A stretch of DNA of 64,000 nt from assembly GCF_030413175.1 (NCBI RefSeq), contig NZ_CP129212.1, positions 806,001 through 870,000 on the forward strand, written 5' to 3'. The stretch's first letter is position 1, and each line of letters starts with the position of its first letter. This document shows positions 53,605 to 63,457 of the stretch, piece by piece. Origin of the DNA: Bradyrhizobium roseum. GTDB lineage: Bacteria; Pseudomonadota; Alphaproteobacteria; Rhizobiales; Xanthobacteraceae. Both the position numbers and the translations under genes were made by a program. The notes under the pieces were generated by a model. It saw nothing but the letters and a program-made list of their open reading frames with translations. It searched no databases and was not told the DNA's origin.

Positions 53605-53679
53605 TGGTGCTGCCAGACAGGATTGAACTGTCGACCTCTCCATTACCAATGGAGTGCTCTACCACTGAGCTACGGCAGC
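53605..53679 (-). tRNA. tRNA-Thr (GGT anticodon), island integration site
   Basis: A full cloverleaf can be drawn: 7-bp acceptor stem (one G-T pair), D-arm GCTC/GAGC, anticodon stem CTCCA/TGGAG with loop TTGGTAA and anticodon GGT at 53645-53647, 5-base variable loop and T-arm GACAG/CTGTC. CCA is encoded at 53605-53607. Its 3' 25 bases are the attachment core found also at 10748 and 32038. Confidence 0.96.
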
Positions 53680-54049
53680 GTGCCCGGTATATGAAGGAAT
53701 CGGCCTTAAAGGCCCCTTACTAGGCGGCCGGTTCTTGCCACATGGGCCCCGCTGGCGCAAGCACGCGGGCGGGCCGGGAAGGGACAAAAATCGTCAGAAA
53801 GCGGGGCTTATTGCCGACCGACCGCTGCAACGCCGTCAAAAATCCAGAAAAATCTACCGGGGAGGCTCCCGACGCCAGCACGGATCCCGACCCTCCGCGG
53901 CGGACATTCGATGCGCCCGAACCGTGGCTTTCGCGCCGGTTTCCGGCGAGATGGTCATTGCGGCGGGCGGCGACGAAATCCGCTATGCTCGGGTCACGGC
54001 GTCGCGGACGGTGCGGTGCCGGATTCAACATCGAGACGTGTTCGACGGA
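53680..54049. other. Intergenic region upstream of the tRNA, no supportable gene
   Basis: Chromosomal DNA between tRNA-Thr and the next gene. Several long forward frames exist because of high GC, but only the one entered at 54050 looks like a protein. Confidence 0.5.
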
Positions 54050-54244
54050 ATGACGACCAGGGACCATCAGGACGGCAGCTCCGAAAAGACCGGCGCGGGT
54101 GTGAAGGATTCACGACGCGATCGGCTGAAGCTCGCCTTGCGCGAAAATCTCAAGCGGCGGAAGTCGCAGGCGCGCGGGCGCGGCGATGTCGCATCTTCCG
54201 AAACCGGCGATACTTCCCTAGATACCGGCGGCGGAAAATCGTAG
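54050..54244 (+). CDS. Small basic protein, function unknown
   Basis: A 64-residue protein with a highly basic helical core (SRRDRLKLALRENLKRRKSQ) and an acidic, Ser/Gly-rich tail. This type of short protein is common in Bradyrhizobium genomes and has no known function. The ATG at 54050 is chosen because upstream codons show no conservation-like pattern. Confidence 0.6.
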   Translation: MTTRDHQDGSSEKTGAGVKDSRRDRLKLALRENLKRRKSQARGRGDVASSETGDTSLDTGGGKS

Positions 54245-54332
54245 CCTCCATCACAGCGGGAACCCGTGCTTCGCTCGCCGGGCGGCTTGGCCCGTTTTTC
54301 GCATAGTTCTGGTTCTTTTGTGGGCGACGACA

Positions 54333-56042
54333 ATGAGTTCAGACATCACGGCCGATCCGGCGATCGGCGCGGCTTCCGTCGTATTTCCCCGCCATGAGCA
54401 GACCTTTCCGTCGCTCACGGATTCCGAAATCGAGCGGATGCGCCGGTTCGGGGAACTTCGCAGCTACCGGCACGGCGAAGCGCTGTTCGAGACCGGCAAG
54501 ATCGGTCCCGGCATGTTCGTGGTGCTGTCGGGCACCGTCTCGATCACCCAGCGCGACGGCCTCGGCCATGTCACGCCGGTTATCGACCAGGGGGCCGGGC
54601 AGTTCCTCGCCGAGATCGGCCAGCTTTCCGGCCGGGTGGCGCTGGTCGATGGCCATGCGGAGGGCGACGTCGAAACGCTGCTGATCCCGCCGGAGCAATT
54701 GCGCGCGCTGCTGGTCGCGGAAGCCGAACTCGGCGAGCGCATCATGCGCGCGCTGATCCTGCGCCGGGTCAATCTGATCCAGGGCGGCACCGGCGGTGTG
54801 GTGCTGATCGGCCCGACGTCGCTGGGCGACATGGCGCGGCTGCAGAATTTTCTGGCCCGCAACGGTCATCCGCACCATACGCTCGATCCCGCCACCGACA
54901 AGGACGCCGCCGATCTCGTCGCGCGCTACGTCACCACCCGCGCCGACCTGCCACTGGTGGTCTGTCCCGACGGCCAGGTGCTGCGCAACCCGACGGAGGC
55001 GGCGATCGCCTACGCGATCGGCATGATCGGCGACCACGACCATGAGAAACTCTATGACGTCGCGGTGGTCGGCAGCGGGCCGGCCGGACTCGCCACCGCC
55101 GTCTATGCGGCTTCCGAAGGACTGTCGGTCGCCGTGTTCGATTCGCGCGCGTTCGGCGGCCAGGCCGGCGCCAGCGCGCGGATCGAAAACTATCTCGGTT
55201 TCCCGACCGGCATTTCCGGCCAGGCGCTCACCGCCCGCGCGTTCAACCAGGCGCAAAAGTTCGGCGCCAACATGCTGATCCCGGTCTCGATCCAGTCGCT
55301 CGATTGCAGCCGCGCCGACGGCGCCTTTTATCTCGCGACCGACTGCGGCAAGAACATGCGGGCCAAATCCGTCGTGGTCGCGAGCGGCGCGCGCTACCGC
55401 CGGCCTGAGATCGAAAACCTCGCGACCTTCGAAGGCCGCGGCGTCTGGTACTGGGCTTCGCCGATCGAGGCCAAACTGTGCAGCGGGCAGGATGTCGTGC
55501 TGGTCGGCGCCGGCAATTCGGCGGGGCAGGCCGCGGTGTTTCTCTCCGCGCATGCCCGCAAGGTCTACATGATCATTCGCGGCGGCGGGCTCGGGGCCAG
55601 CATGTCGCGCTATCTGATCGACCGCATCGAGGCGGCCGACAATATCGAATTGATCTTCAACGCCGAAGTGGTCGGCCTCGAAAGCGACGATTCCGGTGCA
55701 TTGTCGCGCATCCGCTGGCGTAGCCGCCTCGCGCCTGACGATGTGCAGACGCTGGATATCAGCAACCTGTTCCTGTTCGTCGGCGCCGATCCCGCCACCG
55801 ACTGGCTCGACGGCTGCGGCGTCATGGTCGATCGCGGCGGCTTTGTCGTCACCGGCGCGCAATGCAAGCCGAAGGACGGACAGTTGGCATCGCCGCTGGA
55901 AACCTCGGTGCCCGGCGTGTTCGCGGTCGGCGACGTGCGTTCCGGCTCGGTCAAGCGCGTCGGCGGCGCGATTGGCGAGGGCGCGCAGGTGGTGGCGGCG
56001 TTGCACGGCTATCTGGCCGATTCCATGAAGCCGGCGCTGTAG
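54333..56042 (+). CDS. Cyclic-nucleotide-binding domain fused to thioredoxin-reductase-like flavoprotein
   Basis: Protein of 569 residues. The N-terminal 150 residues form a cNMP-binding-like domain (FGELRSYRHGEALFETGKIG, LAEIGQLSGRVALVDGHAEG). A linker follows, then an FAD/NAD(P)H oxidoreductase with VVGSGPAGLATAVYAASEG, a second fold (VVLVGAGNSAGQAAVFLSAH) and the late motif GVFAVGDVRSGSVKRV. The redox-active CxxC pair of true thioredoxin reductases is absent (the region reads WYWASPIEAKLC), as in other members of this fused family. The electron acceptor is unknown. Confidence 0.9.
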   Translation: MSSDITADPAIGAASVVFPRHEQTFPSLTDSEIERMRRFGELRSYRHGEALFETGKIGPGMFVVLSGTVSITQRDGLGHVTPVIDQGAGQFLAEIGQLSGRVALVDGHAEGDVETLLIPPEQLRALLVAEAELGERIMRALILRRVNLIQGGTGGVVLIGPTSLGDMARLQNFLARNGHPHHTLDPATDKDAADLVARYVTTRADLPLVVCPDGQVLRNPTEAAIAYAIGMIGDHDHEKLYDVAVVGSGPAGLATAVYAASEGLSVAVFDSRAFGGQAGASARIENYLGFPTGISGQALTARAFNQAQKFGANMLIPVSIQSLDCSRADGAFYLATDCGKNMRAKSVVVASGARYRRPEIENLATFEGRGVWYWASPIEAKLCSGQDVVLVGAGNSAGQAAVFLSAHARKVYMIIRGGGLGASMSRYLIDRIEAADNIELIFNAEVVGLESDDSGALSRIRWRSRLAPDDVQTLDISNLFLFVGADPATDWLDGCGVMVDRGGFVVTGAQCKPKDGQLASPLETSVPGVFAVGDVRSGSVKRVGGAIGEGAQVVAALHGYLADSMKPAL

Positions 56043-56098
56043 TTCAATGATGCAGCTGAGGCGATCTATCCCCGTCACCCTTACGGTCCGTCGCCTTT

Positions 56099-56177
56099 GT
56101 AGCCCGCATGAGCACTTGCGATATGCGGGACCGGCGTGCGCGGCATCCCGCATGTCGCAAACGCTCATGCGGGCTAC
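56099..56177. repeat. Palindromic intergenic repeat (REP-like)
   Basis: Outer arms GTAGCCCGCATGAGC (56099-56113) and its complement (56163-56177) enclose a second pair of arms (GCGATATGCGGGA with TCCCGCATGTCGC, one mismatch). It lies between two same-direction genes and may form a large hairpin affecting mRNA stability or termination. Confidence 0.75.
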
Positions 56178-56219
56178 AATTCCGAACCCGTGCTCCAACC
56201 AAGAATGAGGAAATCTCAC

Positions 56220-57146
56220 ATGCCATCCATACCGAAGACGCTACGGGCCATTGCTTGTGTCACCTGGATGGCATTGTCGATCTCGTTGATCTCCTCAAGC
56301 GCTTCTTTCGCGCAGGCGCCGCAAAGCAAATTCGCCGAAGTCAACGGCGTCAAGCTGCATTATCTCGTGGCGGGTAAAGGCGATCCCGTCGTGCTGCTGC
56401 ACGGCTTTGCCCAGACCAGCCACATGTGGCGGCCGCTGATCGCAAAGCTTTCCGCCAAACACACCGTGATCGCCCCCGATCTGCGCGGCTTCGGCCAATC
56501 GTCCACGCCCGACGGCGGCTACACCAAGAAAGCGATGGCGCAGGACATCCACGCTTTGGTGAAAAGCCTGAAATACGACCGCATCCGGCTGGTCGGCCAC
56601 GACATCGGACTGATGGTCGCCTACGCCTATGCGGCACAATATCCTGATGAAGTCGACCGCATCGTGCTGATGGAGGCGTTTTTGCCCGGCGTCGGCGAAT
56701 GGAATAACGTCTTCCTGCTGCGCGATCTCTGGCACTTCCACTTCTTCGGCAAGACGCCGCTGGCGCTGGTCACCGGCCGCGAGCGCACCTATCTCGAACA
56801 TTTCTGGAACGATTTCGCCGCCGACGCCCAAAAATCTGTGCCCGAGGCTGACCGAAAATTCTACGCCAAGGAGTATGCGCGGCCGGGCCACATGAAGGCG
56901 GGCATGGAAGTCTTCCGCGCCTTCCCGCAGGACGCCAGCGAGTTTGCCGAACTTGCGAAGACCAAATTGCCGATGCCGATGCTGGTGTTGTCCGGCGAGA
57001 AGGCCGGCGGTACGTTCCTGATCGAGCAAGGCAAGATGGTCGCAACCAATGTCGAGGGCGTGCTGGTTCCAGGCCGCGGACACTGGCTGATGGAAGAGGC
57101 GCCCGATCAGGTGATCCCGAAGCTGGTCGAATTTCTCGATCGCTAA
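56220..57146 (+). CDS. Secreted alpha/beta hydrolase, epoxide-hydrolase type
   Basis: Protein of 308 residues with a signal peptide (AIACVTWMALSISLISSSAS then FAQA). The nucleophile elbow is VGHDIGLMVAYAYA, so the nucleophile is an Asp, as in epoxide hydrolases and haloalkane dehalogenases. The oxyanion motif is LLHGFAQ, and the late His is in GRGHWLMEE. Export to the periplasm is inferred. The substrate is unknown. The ATG at 56220 follows GAGGAAA. Confidence 0.85.
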   Translation: MPSIPKTLRAIACVTWMALSISLISSSASFAQAPQSKFAEVNGVKLHYLVAGKGDPVVLLHGFAQTSHMWRPLIAKLSAKHTVIAPDLRGFGQSSTPDGGYTKKAMAQDIHALVKSLKYDRIRLVGHDIGLMVAYAYAAQYPDEVDRIVLMEAFLPGVGEWNNVFLLRDLWHFHFFGKTPLALVTGRERTYLEHFWNDFAADAQKSVPEADRKFYAKEYARPGHMKAGMEVFRAFPQDASEFAELAKTKLPMPMLVLSGEKAGGTFLIEQGKMVATNVEGVLVPGRGHWLMEEAPDQVIPKLVEFLDR

Positions 57147-57363
57147 CGCGACAAACGCTTTGCTGGCCGGTGCCTTCAATCCAATCGGTTCTCGTGCCGA
57201 TGTTTGTGACAGCCGTGCAAATATTTCGTGCATCATACGACTTTCGTTGATGCGTCATTCTTTCGCGCACATGCCTGCATTGCCTGACCTGTGCGGGATG
57301 CGTGTGGAAATTCTCCGCGCTGCGTCGTAACCTTCGGAACAATTCCAGCGAGGGGGCGCTCCG

Positions 57364-57864
57364 ATGATCTTGGGTATGAGTATGGCGACGTTTGTTCAGG
57401 TGCACGTCGTCATCAGTTTGATTGCCATTGTCGCGGGCCTGATCGTGATGTTCGGAATGCTCAGTTCGAAATCGCAGCCCGGGCTCACCGCGATCTTCCT
57501 GCTGTTCACCATCCTGACCAGCGCCACCGGCTTTCCGATTCCGCCGCTTCTGACCGAAAAGCTGCTGCCGTCGCACATCATCGGCATTCTGTCGCTGGTG
57601 CTGCTGGCGATCGCCTGTCTCGCGCTCTACGGCATGAAACTCGCCGGACCGTGGCGCTGGATTTATGTGCTGACCGCGCTGATCTCGCTGTACCTCAACA
57701 CGTTCGTGCTGGTCATCCAGAGCTTCCTCAAGATTCCGGCATTGTCGGCGCTGGCGCCTGGCGCCCCGCCCTCAGGGCCGGTGTTCGCGGTGGTGCAGGG
57801 CATCGTGCTGGTGTTTTTCGTCGTCATGATCATCGGCGCCTTGCGGCGCTTCCGCCCGGTCTAG
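57364..57864 (+). CDS. Four-helix integral membrane protein
   Basis: A 166-residue protein consisting mainly of four hydrophobic segments (VHVVISLIAIVAGLIVMFGM, GLTAIFLLFTILTSATGF, HIIGILSLVLLAIACLALYG, then WIYVLTALISLYLNTFVLVI) with a final one before a basic tail. No functional motif recognised. It ends 42 bp before the next hydrolase gene, so co-transcription is possible. Confidence 0.75.
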   Translation: MILGMSMATFVQVHVVISLIAIVAGLIVMFGMLSSKSQPGLTAIFLLFTILTSATGFPIPPLLTEKLLPSHIIGILSLVLLAIACLALYGMKLAGPWRWIYVLTALISLYLNTFVLVIQSFLKIPALSALAPGAPPSGPVFAVVQGIVLVFFVVMIIGALRRFRPV

Positions 57865-57906
57865 AGATGGCTCAAGGCGTAACCGCGTAACAGAAGGAGC
57901 ATTCCC

Positions 57907-58731
57907 ATGCCCACTATCACTACCAAAGACGGCGTCGAGATTTTCTACAAGGATTGGGGCAAGGGCCAGCCGATCGTGTTCAGCCATGGCTGGCCGCTGT
58001 CGGCCGACGACTGGGACACGCAGATGCTGTTTTTCGTCAACAACGGCTTTCGCGTCATCGCCCATGACCGCCGCGGCCACGGTCGCTCCAGCCAGGTCGC
58101 CGACGGCCACGACATGGATCACTACGCCGATGATCTCGCGGCGCTGACCGCGCATCTCGACCTGAAGAATGCCGTTCACGTCGGCCACTCCACCGGCGGC
58201 GGCGAGGTGGTGCACTACATCGCGCGCCACGGCGAAAGCCGGGTGGCGAAGGCCGCGATCCTCAGCGCCGTGCCGCCGCTGATGGTGAAGACGGATGCCA
58301 ATCCCGGCGGCCTGCCCAAGGAGGTCTTCGATGGGCTGCAGGCGCAGGTAGCGGCCAGTCGCACGCAATTCTATCGCGACCTCGCGGCCGGGCCGTTCTA
58401 TGGCTACAACCGGCCGGGCGCCAAACCGTCGGAAGCGGTGATCGAGAACTGGTGGCGCCAGGGCATGATGGGCGGCGCCAAAGCGCATTACGACGGCATC
58501 GTCGCGTTCTCGCAGACCGACTTCACCGAGGACCTCAAGAAGATCACCGTGCCGGTTCTCGTCATGCATGGCGACGACGACCAGATCGTGCCCTATGCCG
58601 ACTCCGCGCCGCTGTCGGCAAAACTGCTGAAGAACGGCACGCTGAAGACCTACCCGGGCTTTCCGCATGGCATGCCGACCACGCATGCCGAGACCATCAA
58701 CGCCGACCTGCTGGCGTTCATCAAGGGATGA
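57907..58731 (+). CDS. Alpha/beta hydrolase, non-heme chloroperoxidase/esterase type
   Basis: Enzyme of 274 residues. The catalytic Ser is in [14 protein letters not shown], the oxyanion segment is [13 protein letters not shown], the Asp is in [11 protein letters not shown] and the His in FPHGMPTTH. This is the pattern of cofactor-free haloperoxidases, which act as esterases or perhydrolases. It has no signal peptide. A good ribosome site (AAGGAG) precedes the start. Confidence 0.9.
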   Translation: MPTITTKDGVEIFYKDWGKGQPIVFSHGWPLSADDWDTQMLFFVNNGFRVIAHDRRGHGRSSQVADGHDMDHYADDLAALTAHLDLKNAVHVGHSTGGGEVVHYIARHGESRVAKAAILSAVPPLMVKTDANPGGLPKEVFDGLQAQVAASRTQFYRDLAAGPFYGYNRPGAKPSEAVIENWWRQGMMGGAKAHYDGIVAFSQTDFTEDLKKITVPVLVMHGDDDQIVPYADSAPLSAKLLKNGTLKTYPGFPHGMPTTHAETINADLLAFIKG

Positions 58732-58744
58732 TCGGGGCTTTGGC

Positions 58745-59404
58745 ATGAAGGCCATCCTGTTCGGCGCCACCGGCATGGTCGGGCAGGGCGTTCTGCGCGA
58801 ATGCCTGCTCGATCCCGGTGTCGCCGAAGTCTTGTCGGTCGGGCGCAGCCCGAGCGGGGTGCAGCACGCCAAGCTCAAGGAAGTGCTGCACGACGATTTT
58901 ACGGATTTCTCGAAGATCGAATCGCAGCTGGCGGGATATGACGCCTGCTTCTTCTGTCTCGGTGTCTCTTCGATCGGCATGGACCCGGAGCGCTACCGGC
59001 ACCTGACCTACGATGTCACCATGGCGGCGGCGAACACGCTGGTGCGGCTCAACCCCGGCATGGTGTTCACCTATGTCACCGGCAAGGGCACCGATCAAAC
59101 CGAAAAGAGCCCGCTCGGATGGGCGCGGGTCAAGGGCAAGACCGAGGCCGACCTGCTCAAACTGCCGTTCAAGGCGGCCTACATGTTCCGGCCCTCCGGC
59201 ATCCAGCCGCTGCACGGCGTGCGGTCGAAGACCGGCTGGGTCAACGCGGTCTACGCGCTGACCGCGCCGCTGCTGTCCTGGATGGTGCGCGCCGTGCCGA
59301 GCCAGATGACGACCAGCGAGCAACTCGGCCGCGCCATGATCAAGGTGGCGCGCGAGGGGTATCCGAAGCCGACACTCGAGAGCGAAGATATCAATCGCGT
59401 CTAA
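58745..59404 (+). CDS. NAD(P)-binding epimerase-like protein
   Basis: Rossmann-fold protein of 219 residues with the dinucleotide motif ILFGATGMVGQGVL and a later RPSGIQPLHGVRSK segment. It resembles atypical short-chain dehydrogenases of the NmrA/epimerase type without a full YxxxK catalytic site. It starts 13 bp after the hydrolase stop and is probably co-transcribed. Its substrate is unknown. Confidence 0.8.
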   Translation: MKAILFGATGMVGQGVLRECLLDPGVAEVLSVGRSPSGVQHAKLKEVLHDDFTDFSKIESQLAGYDACFFCLGVSSIGMDPERYRHLTYDVTMAAANTLVRLNPGMVFTYVTGKGTDQTEKSPLGWARVKGKTEADLLKLPFKAAYMFRPSGIQPLHGVRSKTGWVNAVYALTAPLLSWMVRAVPSQMTTSEQLGRAMIKVAREGYPKPTLESEDINRV

Positions 59405-59427
59405 CCCGTCGTCACCACACTCTCGGC

Positions 59428-59532
59428 CGTCATTCCGGGGCAGCCCGTAGGGCTGAACCCGGAATCCAACTCACGGCCGAGTAGGTGGCGCGTTGGATTC
59501 CGGGTTCGCGCTTCGCGCGCCCCGGAATGACG
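59428..59532. repeat. Large inverted intergenic repeat
   Basis: Outer arms CGTCATTCCGGGGC (59428-59441) and GCCCCGGAATGACG (59519-59532) with inner arms around ACCCGGAATCCAAC (59457-59470) and GTTGGATTCCGGGT (59492-59505). It would fold into a long hairpin between convergently unrelated genes; this element type is repeated in Bradyrhizobium genomes. Confidence 0.8.
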
Positions 59533-59619
59533 ACTGTGGGTTTGGCGCCCATCCCATCAAATCGCCGCAAATGTCGCCGCTTCTGCTGTGCGCCAATTTG
59601 TGCATCACAGAGGGATGGC

Positions 59620-60909
59620 ATGGACCGCATTCGTATCGTCGGCGGCCGTCCGCTCAACGGCACCATTGCCATCTCGGGCGCGAAGAACGCCGCCCTGCCG
59701 CTGATGATCGCGGCCCTGCTGACCGAGGAAACGCTGATCCTCGACAACGTGCCGCGGCTTGCCGACGTCGCGCAACTGCAGCGCATCCTCGGCAACCACG
59801 GCGTCGACATCGCCGCGATGGGCAAGCGCTCCGGCGACCGTGCCTATCAGGGCCAGACCCTGCACATCTCGGCGGCCGACATCATCGACACCACGGCGCC
59901 CTACGAACTGGTCTCGCGGATGCGCGCCTCGTTCTGGGTGATCGCGCCGCTGCTGGCGCGGATGCATCAAGCCAAAGTCTCGCTGCCGGGCGGCTGCGCC
60001 ATCGGCACGCGGCCGGTCGATCTCTTGATCATGGCGCTGGAAAAGCTCGGCGCTGAACTCACCATCGACGGCGGCTATGTGGTGGCGAAGGCGCCCGGCG
60101 GCCTGCGTGGCGCTCAGATCGATTTTCCGAAGGTAACGGTGAGCGGCACCCACGTCGCACTGATGGCGGCAACGCTGGCGAAGGGCACGACAATCATCAC
60201 CAACGCCGCCTGCGAGCCCGAGATTTACGACGTCGCCCATTGCCTGAAAAAGATGGGCGCGCGCATCGCCGGCGCCGGCACGCCGCGCATCGTGGTCGAG
60301 GGCGTCGAAAAACTGCACGGCGCGCAGCATACCGTGCTGCCGGATCGAATCGAGACCGGCACCTATGCGATGGCGGTCGCGATGACCGGCGGCGACGTCC
60401 TGTTGTCCGGCGCGCGCCCTGAATTGCTGCAGTCGGCGCTCGACGTGCTGAGCGAGGCCGGCGCCGTCATCACCGTCAACCGTGACGGTATAAGGGTGGC
60501 CCGGAACGGCGCCGGGATCCGGCCGGTGACGGTATCGACCGCGCCCTACCCGGGCTTTCCGACCGACCTGCAGGCGCAACTGATGGCCCTGATGGCCTGC
60601 GCCGGCGGTTCCTCGCAGATCACCGAGACGATTTTCGAGAACCGCTTCATGCATGTGCAGGAACTGGCGCGGTTCGGCGCGCGGATATCGCTGGACGGCG
60701 AGACCGCGACCATCGACGGCACCGCACGATTGCGCGGCGCGCCTGTCATGGCGACGGACCTGCGGGCCTCGGTGTCGCTTGTGATTGCGGGGCTTGCCGC
60801 CGAGGGCGAAACCATGGTCAACCGTATCTATCATCTGGACCGCGGCTTCGAACGGCTCGAGGACAAGCTCTCCGGCGTCGGCGCGTCGATCCAGCGCATC
60901 AGTGATTAG
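59620..60909 (+). CDS. murA: UDP-N-acetylglucosamine 1-carboxyvinyltransferase
   Basis: First committed enzyme of peptidoglycan synthesis: transfers enolpyruvate from PEP to UDP-N-acetylglucosamine in the cytoplasm. The 429-residue protein has the PEP-binding Lys22 (SGAKNAALP), the catalytic and fosfomycin-target Cys126 in [13 protein letters not shown], and the C-terminal [20 protein letters not shown]. The start at 59620 is chosen because it begins the conserved MDRIRIVGG and AGAGGGA lies close upstream. Confidence 0.97.
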   Translation: MDRIRIVGGRPLNGTIAISGAKNAALPLMIAALLTEETLILDNVPRLADVAQLQRILGNHGVDIAAMGKRSGDRAYQGQTLHISAADIIDTTAPYELVSRMRASFWVIAPLLARMHQAKVSLPGGCAIGTRPVDLLIMALEKLGAELTIDGGYVVAKAPGGLRGAQIDFPKVTVSGTHVALMAATLAKGTTIITNAACEPEIYDVAHCLKKMGARIAGAGTPRIVVEGVEKLHGAQHTVLPDRIETGTYAMAVAMTGGDVLLSGARPELLQSALDVLSEAGAVITVNRDGIRVARNGAGIRPVTVSTAPYPGFPTDLQAQLMALMACAGGSSQITETIFENRFMHVQELARFGARISLDGETATIDGTARLRGAPVMATDLRASVSLVIAGLAAEGETMVNRIYHLDRGFERLEDKLSGVGASIQRISD

Positions 60910-60932
60910 GAATCATTTCAGGACGATCGAGG

Positions 60933-61376
60933 ATGTCGGAGGACCCGCTCAAACTCATTGCGCTCGATGCCGACGATCTCGCCGTCATTTCGGCCCATGT
61001 GCAGGATGCCCGCGTCCAGGCCTCCGACATCGTCTGGCGGCAGGACGAAAAGCGGCTGGTGGTCGGCATCGACCGGCTGGACTGGGAGCAGACGCTGTCC
61101 GGCGGAACCGAGCCGCGCCGCTCGATTGCCGCGCTCCGGTTCGACCGCGTGCTGGCCTGCAAGTCGCGCAACATCGATCTGGACCAGCCCGAGGCGGTGC
61201 TGGAACTGATCGGGATCGAATTCCATCCGGGCGAAGCCCCCGGCGGCAGCGCGCTCTTGCTGTTCACCCACGACAAGGCGCTGCGGCTGGACGTCGAATG
61301 CCTGGAATGCGAGCTGACCGACCTCGGCACCGACGACCTCGGCGCCAGCGACCTGGCCATCGCCCCGGAGGGGTGA
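60933..61376 (+). CDS. DUF2948 family protein
   Basis: A 147-residue acidic protein conserved between murA and hisD in Rhizobiales (recognised by position and by LKLIALDADDLAVISAHVQD near the start). No catalytic motif is seen. It follows murA by 23 bp and is likely in the same operon. Its function is unknown. Confidence 0.85.
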   Translation: MSEDPLKLIALDADDLAVISAHVQDARVQASDIVWRQDEKRLVVGIDRLDWEQTLSGGTEPRRSIAALRFDRVLACKSRNIDLDQPEAVLELIGIEFHPGEAPGGSALLLFTHDKALRLDVECLECELTDLGTDDLGASDLAIAPEG

Positions 61377-61386
61377 TTCCGGCGCC

Positions 61387-61472
61387 GTAGGGCGGGCTAA
61401 GCGAAGCGAGCCCACCACTGGCCCGGGCGGCTGAGGATGGTGGGCACGGCGCAAACGCGCCTTTGCCCACCC
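61387..61472. repeat. Intergenic repeat before hisD
   Basis: GTAGGGCGGGCTAAGCGAAG begins a short element whose GAGCCCACC and TGGTGGGC parts can pair, ending in GGCGCAAACGCGCC. It resembles other genome-wide repeats of this group. Confidence 0.6.
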
Positions 61473-61563
61473 TGCCGCCGCTGTTTCCGCGGCCGCAAGG
61501 GTTGACGGCCCTTGGCCGCCGCGCCATTGAGCAGGGGCTTCGACGTCTCCCGAGAAAGCCGCC

Positions 61564-62859
61564 ATGCCCGTCCGCCTGGATACCAGCCGCGCCGATTTCG
61601 GCCCGCAATTCAAGCAGTTCCTCGCCGCCAAGCGCGAGGTGTCGGCCGATGTCGAGCGCGCCACCCGCGCCATCGTCGACGACGTGGCCGCGCGCGGCGA
61701 CGCCGCCCTGATCGAGGCGACCCGGAAATTCGACCGGCTGGAGGTCACGGCCGCCGGCCTGCGCGTCACCGCCGCCGAGGTCGAGGCTGCCGTCAAGGCC
61801 TGCGACGCCGCCACGCTGGACGCCCTGAAATTCGCCCGCGACCGGATCGAGCTGTTTCACAAGAAGCAATTGCCGAAGGACGAGCGCTTCACCGATGCGC
61901 TGGGCGTCGAACTCGGCTGGCGCTGGAGCGCGGTCGAGGCGGTCGGGCTCTACGTCCCCGGCGGCACCGCGGCGTATCCGTCCTCGGTGCTGATGAACGC
62001 GGTGCCGGCGAACGTGGCCGGCGTGCCGCGGGTCGTGATGGTGGTGCCGTCCCCGGACGGCAAGCTCAATCCGCTGGTGCTGGCCGCCGCGCAGCTCGGC
62101 GGCGTCTCCGAAATCTACCGCGTCGGCGGCGCGCAGGCGGTGGCGGCGCTGGCCTACGGCACGGCGACCATTGCGCCGGTGGCCAAGATCGTCGGACCTG
62201 GCAACGCCTATGTCGCCGCCGCCAAGCGGCAGGTGTTCGGCAAGGTCGGCATCGACATGATCGCCGGCCCCTCCGAAGTGCTCGTGATCGCCGACGACAC
62301 CGGCAATGCCGGCTGGATCGCCGCAGACCTGCTGGCGCAGGCCGAGCACGATGCCAGCGCGCAGTCGATCCTGATCACGGACAGCGCGGCACTGGCCGAC
62401 GACGTCGCGCGGGCGGTCGAGTCGCAATTGGCGACGCTGCCCCGGGCCGACATCGCCCGCGCCTCGTGGAACGAGTTTGGCGCCATCATCATGGTCAAGA
62501 AACTCGACGAGGCGGTGGAGCTGGCGAACGCCATCGCCGCCGAACACCTGGAAATCATGACCGCGGACGCGGAAGGCCTGTCAGCCAAGGTCCGCAACGC
62601 CGGCGCGATCTTCCTCGGTCCGCATACGCCGGAGGCGATCGGCGATTATGTCGGCGGCTCCAACCATGTGCTGCCGACGGCGCGCTCGGCCCGGTTTTCG
62701 TCGGGGCTCGGCGTGCTGGACTTCATGAAGCGCACCTCTATTCTCAAATGCGGGCCGGACCAGTTGCGCGCGCTGGGGCCTGCCGCGATGACTCTTGGAA
62801 AAGCCGAGGGTCTGGACGCCCATTCGCGCTCGGTCGGACTGCGCCTCAACCTGCCATGA
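61564..62859 (+). CDS. hisD: Histidinol dehydrogenase
   Basis: Last step of histidine synthesis: oxidises L-histidinol to L-histidine with two NAD molecules in a zinc enzyme. The 431-residue protein has [20 protein letters not shown], the cofactor loop [23 protein letters not shown], and the zinc/acid-base region [11 protein letters not shown] and AEHLEI. Length and motifs match the full-length family. Its stop overlaps the UPF0262 gene by ATGA. Confidence 0.97.
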   Translation: MPVRLDTSRADFGPQFKQFLAAKREVSADVERATRAIVDDVAARGDAALIEATRKFDRLEVTAAGLRVTAAEVEAAVKACDAATLDALKFARDRIELFHKKQLPKDERFTDALGVELGWRWSAVEAVGLYVPGGTAAYPSSVLMNAVPANVAGVPRVVMVVPSPDGKLNPLVLAAAQLGGVSEIYRVGGAQAVAALAYGTATIAPVAKIVGPGNAYVAAAKRQVFGKVGIDMIAGPSEVLVIADDTGNAGWIAADLLAQAEHDASAQSILITDSAALADDVARAVESQLATLPRADIARASWNEFGAIIMVKKLDEAVELANAIAAEHLEIMTADAEGLSAKVRNAGAIFLGPHTPEAIGDYVGGSNHVLPTARSARFSSGLGVLDFMKRTSILKCGPDQLRALGPAAMTLGKAEGLDAHSRSVGLRLNLP

Positions 62860-63359
62860 ACCAGCCGCCACCAGACGATGACCAGCACAACCGCATCGTC
62901 GCGGTGACGCTCGACGAGGAATCGATCGGGCGTTCCGGGCCCGACATCGAGCATGAGCGCGCGATCGCGATCTACGATTTGATCGAGCAGAACCTGTTCG
63001 CGCCGGAAGGCGCCGGCGAGGGCCCCTACACGCTGCATCTGGCCATTACCGGCAACCGGCTGGTGTTCGACATCCGCCGCGAGGACGGCACGCCCGTGGT
63101 CGCGCATCTGCTGTCGCTGACGCCGTTCCGGCGGATCGTGAAGGACTATTTCATGATCTGCGACAGCTACTACCAGGCGATCCGCACCGCCACCACCGAC
63201 AAGATCGAGGCGATCGACATGGGCCGCCGCGGCATCCATGACGAAGGCTCGCGCACGCTGCAGGAGCGGCTGAAGGGCAAGGTCAGAATCGATTTCGAAA
63301 CCTCGCGCCGCCTGTTCACGCTGATCTGCGTCTTGCACTGGAAGGGGCAAGACGCATGA
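62856..63359 (+). CDS. UPF0262 family protein
   Basis: A 167-residue protein of the conserved alphaproteobacterial UPF0262 family ([40 protein letters not shown]). It is translationally coupled to hisD by a 4-bp overlap. Its function is unknown; the fixed position after hisD is widely conserved in this group. Confidence 0.9.
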   Translation: MNQPPPDDDQHNRIVAVTLDEESIGRSGPDIEHERAIAIYDLIEQNLFAPEGAGEGPYTLHLAITGNRLVFDIRREDGTPVVAHLLSLTPFRRIVKDYFMICDSYYQAIRTATTDKIEAIDMGRRGIHDEGSRTLQERLKGKVRIDFETSRRLFTLICVLHWKGQDA

Positions 63360-63435
63360 CGCCGAAAAGTGCGAAGCGGTTTTCGGATCACGTCATGCGT
63401 AAGCAGGAAGGCATGACGCCGAAAAGTGCGAAGCG
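63357..63435. repeat. Direct repeat pair between UPF0262 and the phosphatase gene
   Basis: ATGACGCCGAAAAGTGCGAA occurs at 63357-63376 and 63413-63432; the identity extends three bases further (GCG). The first copy overlaps the end of the UPF0262 gene. Similar elements are dispersed in Bradyrhizobium genomes. Confidence 0.75.
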
Positions 63436-63457
63436 CCCCGCAAGGATCTCGTAACGC

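Larger units (their letters stand above)
32038..53629. mobile_element. Genomic island B: defence region plus phage-like module
   Basis: Lies between attachment copy 2 and the tRNA-Thr gene, whose 3' end supplies the third copy. The integrase at 51846-53531 is beside the tRNA in the usual orientation, its start nearest the attachment site. The left part carries restriction and candidate defence genes with visibly lower GC; the right part carries a phage-like replication, tail and integration module with its own integrase. The island may therefore be a composite of two elements. Confidence 0.7.

Noticed and set aside
54339..56219. Reverse frame of 626 codons opposite the flavoprotein gene
   Set aside because: The forward strand has clear FAD and NAD motifs; the reverse product is rich in Arg, His and Asp with no family pattern.
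61512..63359. Forward frame of 615 codons across hisD and UPF0262
   Set aside because: Arg/Ala/Gly-rich with no domain pattern; an out-of-frame reading of two well-supported genes in high-GC DNA.
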